Notes: a model not told the origin generated them from the letters alone. A DNA stretch of 64,000 nt from an uncultured Verrucomicrobiota bacterium (GCA_944389455.1 CALXMK010000004.1:62001-126000), one strand, 5' to 3'; numbered from the stretch's first letter, positions 25,459-35,994 are shown. Numbers and translations are program-made.

Positions 25459-28400
25459 TTATTGTTCAGGAGTTATCTGGCGTGCAGCCATGTATTGATA
25501 TTTATTGAAGCGATTCAATGCATCCTCACAGGCTTCCTGAGTAAGCTCTGCCGCTTCATCAGGATTTGTCTTGCGAAGCATTTTGAAACGGTTTTCCGTT
25601 CCATAGAAGTCACTTACGGTACTCCCATTAGGATTGGGTTTGGAATCGAGCTGAAGAGGATTCTGTCCTGCCGCGGCACGATTAGGATCAAAGCGGTAGA
25701 GCAGGAGTGCTCCGGAGTCGACCAAAGCCTTTTGGTGTTTGGCACCGTCCTTCATATTGATACCATGATTGATACAATGGCTGTAAGCAATAATGAGGGA
25801 TGGCCCGTCATGAGCTTCGGCTTCAAGCATGGCTTTGAGAACTTGATTATCATTGGCACCCATAGAAACGGAAGCTACATAAATGTTCTCATATGTCATG
25901 GCGATAAGACCAAGATCCTTCTTGCTGAGTGATTTGCCTGCAGCAGCGAATTTGGCGACAGCTCCCTTGGGTGTCGATTTAGAGCTTTGTCCACCGGTGT
26001 TGGAGTAGACTTCTGTATCGAGAACCAGGACGTTAACGTTCTTGCCGGAGGCCAGAACATGATCGAGTCCGCCGTAACCGATATCATAGGCCCATCCATC
26101 TCCGCCCACAATCCAAACAGAGTGTTTGATGAGTGAATCGGCTATAGACAGGAGCATTTGAGCATCTGCAGAGGTATTATTGCTGAGTTTGCTCTTGAGT
26201 TCAGCTACGCGAGCACGCTGAGCGGCAATTTCGGCTTCATTGGTTTGTGAGGCATTGGTGAGTTCATTAACCAGTGTTTCACCCAGTGTAGAGACCATTT
26301 TGGCCAGGAGCTCTTTAGCGAATTGGTTTTGTTTGTCAATTGCGAGGCGGAAACCAAGACCAAATTCCGCGTTGTCCTCGAAGAGGGAGTTAGCCCAAGC
26401 TGGTCCTTGTCCACAGCTGTTCTTAGCGTATGGTGTGGTGGGGAGATTTCCACCATAGATAGAGCTGCAGCCAGTTGCGTTAGCAATCATCAGGCGATCT
26501 CCAAATAGTTGTGTAAGCATTTTGACGTAAGGAGTTTCACCACAGGCTGCACAGGCTCCGGAGAATTCAAAGAGCGGACGCATAACCTGCATTTGGCGCA
26601 GAGCGGAAGTCTTGATCTTGGAACGATCCGTATCTGGCAGCTGCATGAAGAATTTCCAGTTTTCCCCTTCGGATTCGCGCAGAGGCATTTGAGGAACCAT
26701 GTTGATAGCTTTGGCTCCTTCCACAGTTTTACTCTTGGCAGGACATACTTCCACACAGATACCACAGCCGGTGCAGTCATGCACAGAGACTTGGAGTGTG
26801 AATTTGTTTCCTTTGAATTCTGGAACTTTGGAGTCTGTGCTCTTGAAAGAGGCGGGCGCATTGGTCAGTAAAGCAGGATCGTAGATCTTGCCACGAATAA
26901 CAGCATGAGGACAAATGGCAACGCACTTGAGACATTGGATACAGGTAGCAGGATCCCATGAGGGGATTTCCAGAGCCAGATCCCGTTTTTCGTAGCGGGA
27001 TGTATCGGTCGGGAATTTTCCGTCGACTACTGGCATGAAGGCGCTTACAGGCATGTCATCTCCATTACCCGCGATGATAGGACCTAGTGTGTTTTTAACA
27101 AATTCTGTGGCGTCTGAGCTAGTAGGAGGAAGGAGTTCCTTGGTTCCTATACGATTTGGAATAGCTACTTCAAAGAGACATTCCAGTGTCTTATCTACGG
27201 CAGCGATATTTTTAGCTACGACGTCATCTCCTTTTTTACCGTAGGTTTTCTTGATTGAGGTTTTGATTTTCTCAATGGCAATATCCCGAGGCATAACATT
27301 GGAGAGGGCAAAGAAGCAGACTTGCATAATGGTGTTAATGCGGCTGCCCATTCCGGTGTCGTGAGCGACTTTGTTGGCATCGATAACAAAGAGGCGTGCT
27401 TTCTTTTCCAACAGAGATTTCTGAGTTACTGCTGGAAGCGTATCCCAAACCTGATCAGCGCTAAAAGGTGTATTGAGTAGCAATGTGCCACCAGGTACAA
27501 GTGCTGCTGACATATCGTAACGATCAGGAAAGGTCGGTTGATGACATGCCACGAAGTTGGCTTTGCTGATATAGTAGGAGGAACGGATTGGATTCGGGCC
27601 AAAACGAACATGTGAAATGGTCATGGAACCGGACTTCTTAGAGTCATAAACGAAGTAACCTTGAGCGTATTGTTCCTCACCGATAATCTTGATGGTATTC
27701 TTATTTGCACCAACTGTGCCGTCTGAACCAAGTCCGTAGAAGAGAGCGCGGATGACATTGTCAGGTTCAGTGGAGAAGTGTTTGTCAACGGGCAGACTTA
27801 GGTGAGTAACGTCATCGGTGATCCCTACGGTAAACTGAAGTTTAGGATTGTCGGAAGCGAGGTTATCGTAGACGGCTTTGACTTGAGCAGGAGTAAAATC
27901 TTTGGAAGCCAAGCCGTAGCGTCCGCCGCAGACCAAAGGCATTCCATTCTTCAGATGGGAACAGCCGCAGGCAGTAGCTTTAGTCAAAGAGCAGATCACA
28001 TCCTGGAAAAGAGGTTCCCCTGTAGCTCCGGGTTCTTTGGTTCGATCTAGTACAGCGATTTTCCGAGTGGTTTCTGGCAGGGCTTCGATAAAAGCGCGTG
28101 CATCAAAGGGTCTGTAGAGACGAACTTTGAGCAGTCCGAGCTTGGCTCCCTGTTCATTGAGAGCATTGATGGTTTCGTGTGCGACTTCTGCTCCAGATCC
28201 CATAATGATAAGAACTTTTTCAGCATCAGGAGCTCCGACATATTCAAAGAGTTTATATTGGCGACCTGTAAGCTGGGCAAATTTATCCATATATTTTTGG
28301 ACAATTGACGGACAGGCATTATAGAAAGTATTGCTGCATTCTCTGGCTTGGAAGAAAACGTCAGGATTTTGAGCTGTTCCGCGAATAGAGGGAGCAGCGG

Positions 28401-29028
28401 GGTTGAGTGCTCTTTGGCGATGGGCAATGACGAATCTATCATCGATCATCTCTCGGATGATTTCCTCAGGAACGATTTCAATTTTGGATACCTCGTGTGA
28501 GGTGCGGAATCCATCAAAAAAGTGCATGAAAGGAATGCGAGATTCCAATGTAGAGGCATGCGCAATCAGTGCAAAATCCATGGCTTCTTGGACAGAAGCG
28601 GAGGAGAGCATAGCAAAACCAGTGCTGCGGGCGCTCATAACGTCGCTATGATCGCCGAAAATAGAAAGTGCGTGAGTAGCCAGAGCTCGAGCCGAAATAT
28701 GGAAAACCGTTGGAATCAATTCACCGGCAATTTTGAACATGTTGGGAATTTTGAGCAGCAGACCTTGTGAAGCTGTAAAAGTGGTAGTTAGAGCGCCAGA
28801 AAGGAGAGAACCGTGGACTGTACCGGCGGCGCCACCTTCACTTTGCATTTCCATTACTGAAGGAACGGTGCCCCATAAATTTTTTATTCCTTTAGCAGAC
28901 CACTCATCGCACCACTCCGCCATTGTAGAGGAGGGAGTAATGGGGTAGATTCCGCAGACTTCACTGCAGCGATAGGCAATATAGGCGGCCGCCTCATTGC
29001 CATCTATTGTTACAAATTTCTTAGACAT
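25459..29028 (-). CDS. nifJ: pyruvate:ferredoxin (flavodoxin) oxidoreductase
   Basis: The enzyme oxidises pyruvate and CoA to acetyl-CoA and CO2 and reduces ferredoxin or flavodoxin, the central step of anaerobic pyruvate metabolism. It is a full single-chain form of 1189 residues. Its domains in order are the pyrimidine-binding domain (from IDGNEAAAYIAYRCSEVCGIYPITPSS), a middle domain, and two 4Fe-4S motifs, CIQCLKCVAICP and CTGCGICVEVCP. The TPP domain comes last, with CAACGETPYVK, GDGWAYDIGYGGLDH and LDTEVYSNTGGQSSKSTP. The ATG at 29028 is preferred because AGGTAAG lies 5 bases before it. Confidence 0.96.
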   Translation of the reverse strand: MSKKFVTIDGNEAAAYIAYRCSEVCGIYPITPSSTMAEWCDEWSAKGIKNLWGTVPSVMEMQSEGGAAGTVHGSLLSGALTTTFTASQGLLLKIPNMFKIAGELIPTVFHISARALATHALSIFGDHSDVMSARSTGFAMLSSASVQEAMDFALIAHASTLESRIPFMHFFDGFRTSHEVSKIEIVPEEIIREMIDDRFVIAHRQRALNPAAPSIRGTAQNPDVFFQARECSNTFYNACPSIVQKYMDKFAQLTGRQYKLFEYVGAPDAEKVLIIMGSGAEVAHETINALNEQGAKLGLLKVRLYRPFDARAFIEALPETTRKIAVLDRTKEPGATGEPLFQDVICSLTKATACGCSHLKNGMPLVCGGRYGLASKDFTPAQVKAVYDNLASDNPKLQFTVGITDDVTHLSLPVDKHFSTEPDNVIRALFYGLGSDGTVGANKNTIKIIGEEQYAQGYFVYDSKKSGSMTISHVRFGPNPIRSSYYISKANFVACHQPTFPDRYDMSAALVPGGTLLLNTPFSADQVWDTLPAVTQKSLLEKKARLFVIDANKVAHDTGMGSRINTIMQVCFFALSNVMPRDIAIEKIKTSIKKTYGKKGDDVVAKNIAAVDKTLECLFEVAIPNRIGTKELLPPTSSDATEFVKNTLGPIIAGNGDDMPVSAFMPVVDGKFPTDTSRYEKRDLALEIPSWDPATCIQCLKCVAICPHAVIRGKIYDPALLTNAPASFKSTDSKVPEFKGNKFTLQVSVHDCTGCGICVEVCPAKSKTVEGAKAINMVPQMPLRESEGENWKFFMQLPDTDRSKIKTSALRQMQVMRPLFEFSGACAACGETPYVKMLTQLFGDRLMIANATGCSSIYGGNLPTTPYAKNSCGQGPAWANSLFEDNAEFGLGFRLAIDKQNQFAKELLAKMVSTLGETLVNELTNASQTNEAEIAAQRARVAELKSKLSNNTSADAQMLLSIADSLIKHSVWIVGGDGWAYDIGYGGLDHVLASGKNVNVLVLDTEVYSNTGGQSSKSTPKGAVAKFAAAGKSLSKKDLGLIAMTYENIYVASVSMGANDNQVLKAMLEAEAHDGPSLIIAYSHCINHGINMKDGAKHQKALVDSGALLLYRFDPNRAAAGQNPLQLDSKPNPNGSTVSDFYGTENRFKMLRKTNPDEAAELTQEACEDALNRFNKYQYMAARQITPEQ

Positions 29029-29325
29029 AAGCTTACCTAAAACAATCAATTACCGAATAGCTAAAACTGTTTCGGAGCCGAAAACGGGGAGTATATCCAC
29101 GCACGACTTACCGTATTATGTCAGTTAAGAAAGAAATTTGCGAGTGATTTTTTCCTTTGCAATAAGGTGTTTCGATAAAAAATTATTTTGGAATTGTATA
29201 TTTAGGATGTCATTCTTTGTTTTAAGAAGAGGAAGAATATTTTTAGATTTGAGAAGAGATGAGAAGGAAAATCAGATTTGAATATTTGATGAGGTTCAGC
29301 GGTTTCAAAGCAAGTGAAAGTAAAA

Positions 29326-29369
29326 AAGAAGACGGCCTTGTGTCAAATTGATTTATGAGCCGTCTTCTT
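29326..29369 (-). terminator. intrinsic terminator after the lamin-tail protein gene
   Basis: On the minus strand AAGAAGACGGC (29369-29359) pairs with GCCGTCTTCTT (29335-29325) and continues in T residues. It lies 50 bases after the stop codon at 29421. The DNA from here to nifJ (29029) holds the nifJ promoter region, with a possible TCGCAA/CATAAT pair, and a small TTTCGG/CCGAAA hairpin. Confidence 0.78.
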
Positions 29370-29420
29370 GCGAATGATTACTTCGGAATCATTCCCTGTT
29401 TTTCAGATTTTGGTATTGTT

Positions 29421-31736
29421 TTATTTTACCGTAACTACTCGATAGAAGAGTGCTCCGGTTTTTGAAGGTGTATCGTTCAGTATGATGGAACGAGCTTCGC
29501 CGGCTTCAACTGTTTCCCACAATGTCCATGTTCCTGTAATGGAATCGGAAGTTTGTATTTCGTATGTGACTCCGACTTGAGCTTGAAATTGAATGGAGAT
29601 GTTTCCGTCCACAATAGCGGCGGTTATTTCGACAGGATCAACGGGAGCTTGCTCTCGGGGGTTAGTTCCGTCGAGGTAGTGTTGGAGATTGGTAATGCCG
29701 TCACCATTAGCATCTTCATTAGCATCCGCTGGATTGAAGGGGTCAAATTGCCAGGTTAATTCCCAGTCATCAGGCATTTGATCAAAATCCTGATCGGTTG
29801 TGCCAACAGAGGATCTTCTGCCGGGGGTGACATTTAGAGTCGAGTCTGTTCCAAGATAGGTTCCCCATGAGGAGGATTGATTGGCATACTCAAAAGCATT
29901 GAGCCGTTGCAGACTCTTACCGGTCGCTTTGGCGTCGGTGGGCCAGGGAGTATCACAGGTGTAGCGAACGCTGTCTATTGCGTAATAGGGAATGAATCCG
30001 TCGCTTTCTGGTTTATCGGGGAAGAGCAGGTCAATGGTTTCTCCATCATTAGAGAGTTTACCGGAGTATGGACCAAAGAAAGGAGTTTCAGCTGGAACAT
30101 TGAATTTGATTCGAAAAGATTCTTCTTCCGCTGAGTCAGGACTAAATGGGACGATCAGAGCGTATTGTCCCGGTTCAATCACCGTTCCTATGGGGAAGGT
30201 ATAGGTGACTCCGTTGCCAATCATCGCCATTCCTTCCGGGTTATCGGGATACCAGAGTTCAACCGGTTGATCGGTGATGTTGAAAATTTCAATAAATTCT
30301 TCATTAGTCGGTTCAGTAGTGCCTGCTGGACGATAATGAAGTTCATTGATAACCAGAGGGCCCATCAATATATCTGAATTGGGGGCTTCCATGGTTGGAG
30401 TAACGGAGAGGGGATAGAAAATTTGCCCATCCGTGTTGACAACCCGGATAAAGGAGAAGTTATTGGGGGCAGCGCCAAAGTCAACCTGACTGCGGTAACC
30501 AGTTTCGACACCGTTTCGGATTTCAGTTAGAATTGCAGAGTCCCCCTCATAGGAATTCAGTTTAAAGGGTTCGTTGCAGTTGGGATTATTTTCATCCGAG
30601 AATTCATATTCTGTAACTACCAAGAATCCACCGGGTTGAATGATTGTACCGTTAGGGAATACATAGCGAGTACGGTTTTTATGGGTGTCACTCAATCCCC
30701 AACCGGAGATATCGACTTCCGAGGAAGAGATATTGAGCAGTTCAATAAAATCCGGATCAGTTTCTGGGGGATCAGAATGAGTCATGAGTTCATTGATAAC
30801 GACAGTTTCCAGCTCTAAATAGTTACTTTTGCCAGGCGAACCATAACCGGGCTGTTTACGAATATTGGTAGCCCCATCAGGTATACGCCCATAGGATTCG
30901 TTATCGACCATATCAGGATAAACGAGGACGTTAATAGTGCCGCCATTGGGAGTCATAAGCGCAATATCGTCGCTGGTTTTGCCGAGTTTAAAATTAACAT
31001 GGTCTTTGCCGGCAGCGGTATCTTCATCGGCATAGTAAACGAGGAATGCATCAGAACCAGTTCCGATAAAGGTCAGATCATGAATTTTAAACATGGTAGG
31101 GTCTTTGCTGGGTTTAGTTGTAAGGTAGTATCCTCCAAGGGCTACTGGATTATTACCGGCATTATAGAGTTCTAACCAGTCATCCGGGCCTGCGCAGCAT
31201 TCATTAACCTTCACATTGGCTATACTTCCCAGAGTTTGGGCTTGATTGGGGGCACCTGGAGTAGGAATACAGAGATTGAAAGTGCCTGTGCCATCTGTTG
31301 TACGGCCAGAGCTGAAATCTTTAATCTGCGGGCCGTAATCGAGTGTGTCAATAGGACTAGTGCTTGATTCTGCAGAGTACAAGAGAATTGTTCCTCCACT
31401 GGCTGGGAGATTAAAGCCAGTATTAGTATTGTTTTGAGGGTCAGATGAATCGCAGCGGATAACATAGTATCCTTTGGCAGAAATGGTGGCATCGGCCGGG
31501 AATGAGTATTGACGAGGATTAGCAGTGGAGAGTGATAAACTCATTCCTTGCAGGGAAACCTCTGTGGTTCCATTGTTATAGAGCTCAATCCAGTCGCAGG
31601 TGCTTCCTTCAACCGGGTATGAACCATTACTGGTAAGAGCTTCATTAATCACAATTTGTGCTTGAAGGCTGGTAATAGCCCCAGTGAGAAGCAGGGATGC
31701 AGTATTCAGACCATATAGGATGTTTCTCTTTTTCAT
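29421..31736 (-). CDS. exported protein with four lamin-tail domains
   Basis: From the ATG at 31736 the protein has 771 residues and begins with a signal peptide that ends SLQAQ. Four lamin-tail (LTD) domains are marked by the repeated motif NE...DWIELYNNG, NECCAGPDDWLELYN, INELMTH...DFIELLN and INELHY...EFIEIFN. A calcium-binding-like DQDFDQMPDDWEL...DANEDANGDGITN segment follows. The last 80 residues form a beta module ending LFYRVVTVK. Such proteins are common at the surface of Verrucomicrobiota and Planctomycetota and probably bind other surface or extracellular material. A TTG six codons upstream is an alternative start. Confidence 0.82.
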   Translation of the reverse strand: MKKRNILYGLNTASLLLTGAITSLQAQIVINEALTSNGSYPVEGSTCDWIELYNNGTTEVSLQGMSLSLSTANPRQYSFPADATISAKGYYVIRCDSSDPQNNTNTGFNLPASGGTILLYSAESSTSPIDTLDYGPQIKDFSSGRTTDGTGTFNLCIPTPGAPNQAQTLGSIANVKVNECCAGPDDWLELYNAGNNPVALGGYYLTTKPSKDPTMFKIHDLTFIGTGSDAFLVYYADEDTAAGKDHVNFKLGKTSDDIALMTPNGGTINVLVYPDMVDNESYGRIPDGATNIRKQPGYGSPGKSNYLELETVVINELMTHSDPPETDPDFIELLNISSSEVDISGWGLSDTHKNRTRYVFPNGTIIQPGGFLVVTEYEFSDENNPNCNEPFKLNSYEGDSAILTEIRNGVETGYRSQVDFGAAPNNFSFIRVVNTDGQIFYPLSVTPTMEAPNSDILMGPLVINELHYRPAGTTEPTNEEFIEIFNITDQPVELWYPDNPEGMAMIGNGVTYTFPIGTVIEPGQYALIVPFSPDSAEEESFRIKFNVPAETPFFGPYSGKLSNDGETIDLLFPDKPESDGFIPYYAIDSVRYTCDTPWPTDAKATGKSLQRLNAFEYANQSSSWGTYLGTDSTLNVTPGRRSSVGTTDQDFDQMPDDWELTWQFDPFNPADANEDANGDGITNLQHYLDGTNPREQAPVDPVEITAAIVDGNISIQFQAQVGVTYEIQTSDSITGTWTLWETVEAGEARSIILNDTPSKTGALFYRVVTVK

Positions 31737-31918
31737 AAATATTCTCTGGTTCAAGATGTTTTACTGTCAATACGGTGGAATTTTTTTTGAGAATATACCC
31801 AAACCGCTGATAAAAAGTTCAGCATCTCAACTCATGCGGAAATATAGCATGTTTTATGCCAGAGGTCAATTTACTGCTCTGTGGAGTAAGGGAAAGAAGT
31901 AGAAAAGCATGAAAAAGT

Positions 31919-31981
31919 GAGGCGGACTACCATTCCCTGCATCCACAGGGCGGACGCCCGCCTCGATAACATACAGTTATC
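31919..31981. other. structured element: two-armed hairpin plus small hairpin
   Basis: GAGGCGG (31919-31925) pairs with CCGCCTC (31958-31964). The loop contains a CCCTG/CAGGG hairpin (31935-31950) and a GGACGCCC segment. GATAAC/GTTATC (31965-31981) follows directly. It is far richer in G and C than the DNA around it. It lies 180 bases upstream of the lamin-tail gene on that gene's strand and 280 bases past the ahcY stop, so it could be a leader RNA or a repeat element. The rest of the gap (31982-32256) is AT-rich with no recognised signal. Confidence 0.5.
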
Positions 31982-32256
31982 TCTGTAACAATGTGGGATA
32001 CTAATGTAAAAGTTAAAAGCTGTCAATAAAGAAGGAGAAAAAGATTAGAAAATAGATACATCTATTCCTATTTCTTTTTAAAGAGTGGGTATAAAGGGAT
32101 ATTTCTAAATTTACTTTTTCCCTCAATCATTGGGGAAAAGACATTTAGTCTATTAATAGAAATACGTTTTTTATTTTTGAGGAAAATAGAACGAGAGTCA
32201 GAGCTGCCTTATTATTAAAAGCAAATTTCTAACTCCCGTACTGTGTAATAAAAGAA

Positions 32257-33588
32257 TTAATAGCGATAATTTTCCGCCTTATAAGGTCCTTCTATAGGAA
32301 CTCCTAAATAGTCGGCCTGTTTCTGGGTCAAACGGGTTAATTTAACTCCCAATTTGCCCAAATGGAGACGAGCGACTTTTTCATCCAGGATTTTAGGCAG
32401 AATATAGACTTTTTTGTCATATTTGCCATTATTGCGGTTTTGCCATAATTCAATCTGTGCCAGAACCTGATTGGTAAAGCTGGCGCTCATGACAAAGCTG
32501 GGATGACCGCTGGCGCAGCCGAGATTGACAAGACGTCCTGCGGCAAGAACGATTAGGCGCTTGCCGTTAGGCCAGACAAAGATGTCTACCTGTGGTTTGA
32601 CTTCAATCCGTTTGAGTGTGGGATCGTCGTATAAGGAGCCTACATTGACTTCGGAGTCGAAGTGACCAATGTTGCAGACAATGGCTTCACTCTTCATACG
32701 ATCCATATGTTGGCGTGTGATAACGTCCACATTGCCGGTAGTTGTTACAAAGATGTCACCATATTCGCAAGCTTCATCCAGAAGGACAACTTGGTAGCCT
32801 TCCATTGCAGCTTGAAGGGCGTTGATGGGATCAATTTCAGTTACAACAACTCTGGCTCCCATACCGCGTGCACTTTGAGCACAGCCTTTGCCAACATCAC
32901 CGTAGCCGCAGACAACGACGACCTTACCTGCGACCATGACGTCAGTGGCGCGTTTGACTCCGTCCAGGAAGGACTCACGGCAGCCGTAGAGATTGTCAAA
33001 TTTGCTCTTGGTGCAGGAGTCATTTACATTGAAAGCGGGGACGTGGAGAGTTCCCATTTTTTCACGCTGAAATAGACGGTGTACTCCGGTAGTTGTTTCT
33101 TCCGAGAGTCCATAGATACCGGGTAAAAGGTCAGTAAATTTATCATGGACGGCATTGGTGAGGTCACCACCATCATCCAGGATCATGTTCAGCTGAGAGC
33201 CATCAGGCCAATGAAGAGTTTGTTCAATACACCAATCGTATTCTTCCAGGGTTTCGCCTTTCCAGGCAAAAACGGGAATACCGGCAGCGGCGATGGCCGC
33301 AGCGGCTTGATTTTGAGTGGAGAAAATGTTGCAGCTGGACCAGCGGACTTCGGCTCCAAGTTTTACAAGTGTTTCAATCAGAACGGCGGTTTCGATAGTC
33401 ATGTGGAGACAGCCTGCGATTTTAGCCCCTTTCAGAGGTTGGGCGGCGGCGTATTCTTCACGCAGTGCCATCAATCCAGGCATTTCGTTTTCCGCCATGG
33501 TGATCTCTTGTCTGCCCCATTCGGCTAGAGAGATATCGGCTATTTTATAATCTTTGTTTTGGGTACAGTTATTACAATGACTTGACAT
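32257..33588 (-). CDS. ahcY: adenosylhomocysteinase
   Basis: AhcY hydrolyses S-adenosylhomocysteine to adenosine and homocysteine and so keeps methylation reactions running. The 443-residue protein shows the start block [45 protein letters not shown], the NAD-binding [10 protein letters not shown], and the C-terminal [22 protein letters not shown]...YKAENYRY. It is directly downstream of metK with 20 bases between, forming a methyl-cycle operon on the minus strand. No SAH riboswitch was seen in front of it; control probably comes from the metK promoter. Confidence 0.97.
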   Translation of the reverse strand: MSSHCNNCTQNKDYKIADISLAEWGRQEITMAENEMPGLMALREEYAAAQPLKGAKIAGCLHMTIETAVLIETLVKLGAEVRWSSCNIFSTQNQAAAAIAAAGIPVFAWKGETLEEYDWCIEQTLHWPDGSQLNMILDDGGDLTNAVHDKFTDLLPGIYGLSEETTTGVHRLFQREKMGTLHVPAFNVNDSCTKSKFDNLYGCRESFLDGVKRATDVMVAGKVVVVCGYGDVGKGCAQSARGMGARVVVTEIDPINALQAAMEGYQVVLLDEACEYGDIFVTTTGNVDVITRQHMDRMKSEAIVCNIGHFDSEVNVGSLYDDPTLKRIEVKPQVDIFVWPNGKRLIVLAAGRLVNLGCASGHPSFVMSASFTNQVLAQIELWQNRNNGKYDKKVYILPKILDEKVARLHLGKLGVKLTRLTQKQADYLGVPIEGPYKAENYRY

Positions 33589-33608
33589 AACAAAATATTT
33601 AAAAGTTA

Positions 33609-34775
33609 TTAGATTTTCTGCAGTTCTACGGCTTTATCAGTTTGTTCCCACGTGATATCCGGGTCTGTTTTGCCGAAGTGTCCATAATTGGTAGTCTTGC
33701 TGTAGATGGGTCTACGCAGGTTAAGCTGTCTGATGATTTCTGCGGGACGGAAATCAAATATTTCACAGACTTTCTTGGTAATGGCGGCATCATCAGCTTT
33801 GCCTGTACCAAAGGTGTTGACATTGACTGAGACGGGGTGGGGATAGCCGATAGCATAGGCAAATTGGACTTCACAACGGTCAGCTAGACCGGAGGCTACA
33901 ATATTCTTTGCCACATAACGCCCCATATAAGCAGCACTGCGATCCACTTTGCTGGGGTCTTTGCCGCTGAAAGCACCTCCTCCGTGACGTCCCATTCCGC
34001 CGTAGGTATCTACAATAATTTTACGTCCGGTCAGTCCGCAGTCTCCCTGAGGTCCGCCAATAACAAATCGTCCTGTAGGATTAACCAGAATTTGAGTTTC
34101 AGAGTTAATAAGCTCACTGGGAATAGCCTTACGGATGAGTTCCTCAATAATAAATTCACGGATGGTTTTGTGGCTGACGTCTGCCGAGTGCTGAGTGGAG
34201 ACGACAATATTTGTGATGCGAGAGGGTTTATTGTCTACATATTCCACAGTGACTTGGGATTTTGCATCGGGTCTGAGCCAAGGCGCTTTGCCAGCTTTTC
34301 GCAGGCGAGTTAGCTCTCGACCCAGCAAATGTGCGTACATGATAGGAGCGGGCATCAGTTCTGGGGTTTCATTACATGCGTAACCGAACATGAGTCCTTG
34401 ATCTCCGGCTCCCATTTGATTTGTATCTTTACCTTCGGCGGCGCGTTCGTCTACTCCTTGGGCGATATCGGGACTTTGACGTGTAATGGCGTTATTGATA
34501 AAGACATGATCTGCATGGAAAATATCGTCATCATTAGTATAACCGATTTGACGGATGGCTTCTCGAATGATCTGTTCGTAGTTAAATTGAGCTTTGGTGG
34601 TAATTTCTCCACCGATCATTACTAAATTGCTTTTGGCAAAAGTTTCGCAGGCAACTCGGCTAAAGGGGTCCTGTGCCAGACAGGCGTCCAAGATAGCGTC
34701 TGAAATAGTATCGCAGACTTTATCTGGATGACCTTCTCCGACAGATTCGGAGGAAAAGAGATATTTTTGACTCAT
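33609..34775 (-). CDS. metK: S-adenosylmethionine synthetase
   Basis: MetK makes S-adenosylmethionine from methionine and ATP. The 388-residue length is normal. Family motifs are [20 protein letters not shown] at the N terminus, [12 protein letters not shown] (ATP-binding), [35 protein letters not shown] and the C-terminal [10 protein letters not shown]. It is first in a metK-ahcY operon. Upstream are a TTGACA -35 element and a dyad that could be an operator (34813-34832). Confidence 0.97.
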   Translation of the reverse strand: MSQKYLFSSESVGEGHPDKVCDTISDAILDACLAQDPFSRVACETFAKSNLVMIGGEITTKAQFNYEQIIREAIRQIGYTNDDDIFHADHVFINNAITRQSPDIAQGVDERAAEGKDTNQMGAGDQGLMFGYACNETPELMPAPIMYAHLLGRELTRLRKAGKAPWLRPDAKSQVTVEYVDNKPSRITNIVVSTQHSADVSHKTIREFIIEELIRKAIPSELINSETQILVNPTGRFVIGGPQGDCGLTGRKIIVDTYGGMGRHGGGAFSGKDPSKVDRSAAYMGRYVAKNIVASGLADRCEVQFAYAIGYPHPVSVNVNTFGTGKADDAAITKKVCEIFDFRPAEIIRQLNLRRPIYSKTTNYGHFGKTDPDITWEQTDKAVELQKI

Positions 34776-34812
34776 GGTTGTAACTTTGATAGTTATCAGG
34801 TTTGATTTATAA

Positions 34813-34867
34813 TTGATACATTAACGTATCAAGATTGATAGATATATTATTTTCTAATTTATGTCAA
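34813..34867 (-). promoter_or_regulatory. metK promoter with dyad operator candidate
   Basis: On the minus strand a consensus TTGACA (34867-34862) is followed after 17 bases by TATCTA (34844-34839), or after 15 bases by TATATC. The exact inverted repeat TTGATAC/GTATCAA with a 6-base spacer (34832-34813) overlaps the expected start site, where a repressor would block transcription. No SAM riboswitch fold was recognised in the leader. Confidence 0.6.
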
Positions 34868-34970
34868 TAGTAGAGCGAGTTCTTAGGGAGAATAAAAGCA
34901 ATATTGGAGAGGGTAAAATGCTAAGTTTCTCTTTAAGAGGAAGTTATGATTTATAAAGGAAGATAAAAAA

Positions 34971-35046
<76 letters not shown>

Positions 35047-35655
35047 ACCGAAGCTCCACGCTCACGCGGAACTGAGATAAGTATGCCTTAAGTTTTTTAG
35101 TGATGCAAGATCTTTTTGATATTTTACTGATTTTTGGGATAGATTTTAGGGAAAAGATGGATTGGTAAAGATTTTATGTTATCGTTTTCTTGTCTTTTAA
35201 GAAGATGAAAAACGGAGATTTGACGTAAAGTTTTTGAATCAAAAAATTAAAAAATTTTAATTCTATTCTTATAGTTTATAAAATTTTGCTGCTTTAATTA
35301 ATTTTAAGAATATAAAAATTTTTAGTTGGAGTTATTATCTTTGATAATCTAATATTATCAAAGATTTTTTAGGAATATTTAAATTTTGAATGTATTTTTA
35401 TTTGAATTTTAAAAGATATGAAATATATTTAATAGAGAAATTAATATAAAAATATTAATTGCAATATCTATTTAAAATTTTAATTTGTTTTATGTGGGCT
35501 TCTTTTTTGTTCAAAACATTCTATATGGTTAAGTTTTTTTTGATTTGAAAAGGATAAGAAGAATAAACACTGTTTAAAATCTGAATAAAATAACTTGAAA
35601 TTATTTGAAAATACGTAATACTTTATCTGTTGGTGTTGTACACACAGACACGTTT
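35047..35655. other. very AT-rich intergenic region
   Basis: About 600 bases of extremely AT-rich DNA contain the tRNA-Phe promoter at the left end. The palindromic stretch near 35337-35366 (TTATCTTTGATAATCT and ATTATCAAAGA) forms a hairpin. No other gene was seen. Confidence 0.4.
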
Positions 35656-35994
35656 ATGATAGTACAGTGTAATGATGTAAAGGATGTAAAAGTTTTCTTA
35701 ATAAAGGGTCATCTGACAGCTGGAACGTGCAAGATTTTCAGTTCGGAGTTGGATAAATATATTGATGAAAGTACTAGAAAGGTGATATTGGATTGTTCTG
35801 AACTGGATTATATCGATAGTACCGGATTGGGTGTGATGGTCAAGTTTTATAAGAATGTGACGGCTAATGGAGGGAATTATGTTTTAGCAGCTTTGCAGGA
35901 TAAACCTAGACTTGTATTTGAGATAACAAGAGCCAATAGAGTGTTTAATATTTTTAAGACTGTAGATGAAGCATTGAAAGCTTTAGATAATTAA
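35656..35994 (+). CDS. STAS-domain protein, anti-sigma-factor-antagonist type
   Basis: The frame is open from 35605 (TTG), but the ATG at 35656 gives 112 residues, the usual size of a single STAS domain. The core LIKGHLTAGTCKIFSSELDKYI leads to LDCSELDYIDSTGLGVMV, in which the serine of DSTGLG is the site phosphorylated in SpoIIAA/RsbV-type proteins. A partner anti-sigma kinase or phosphatase gene is not adjacent. The protein could regulate a sigma factor or act in a partner-switching cascade elsewhere. No Shine-Dalgarno is evident at either start. A strong terminator follows. Confidence 0.82.
   Translation: MIVQCNDVKDVKVFLIKGHLTAGTCKIFSSELDKYIDESTRKVILDCSELDYIDSTGLGVMVKFYKNVTANGGNYVLAALQDKPRLVFEITRANRVFNIFKTVDEALKALDN

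Noticed and set aside
34776..34970. SAM riboswitch in front of metK
   Set aside because: No SAM riboswitch core or multi-stem fold is recognisable; only a promoter and a dyad are visible.
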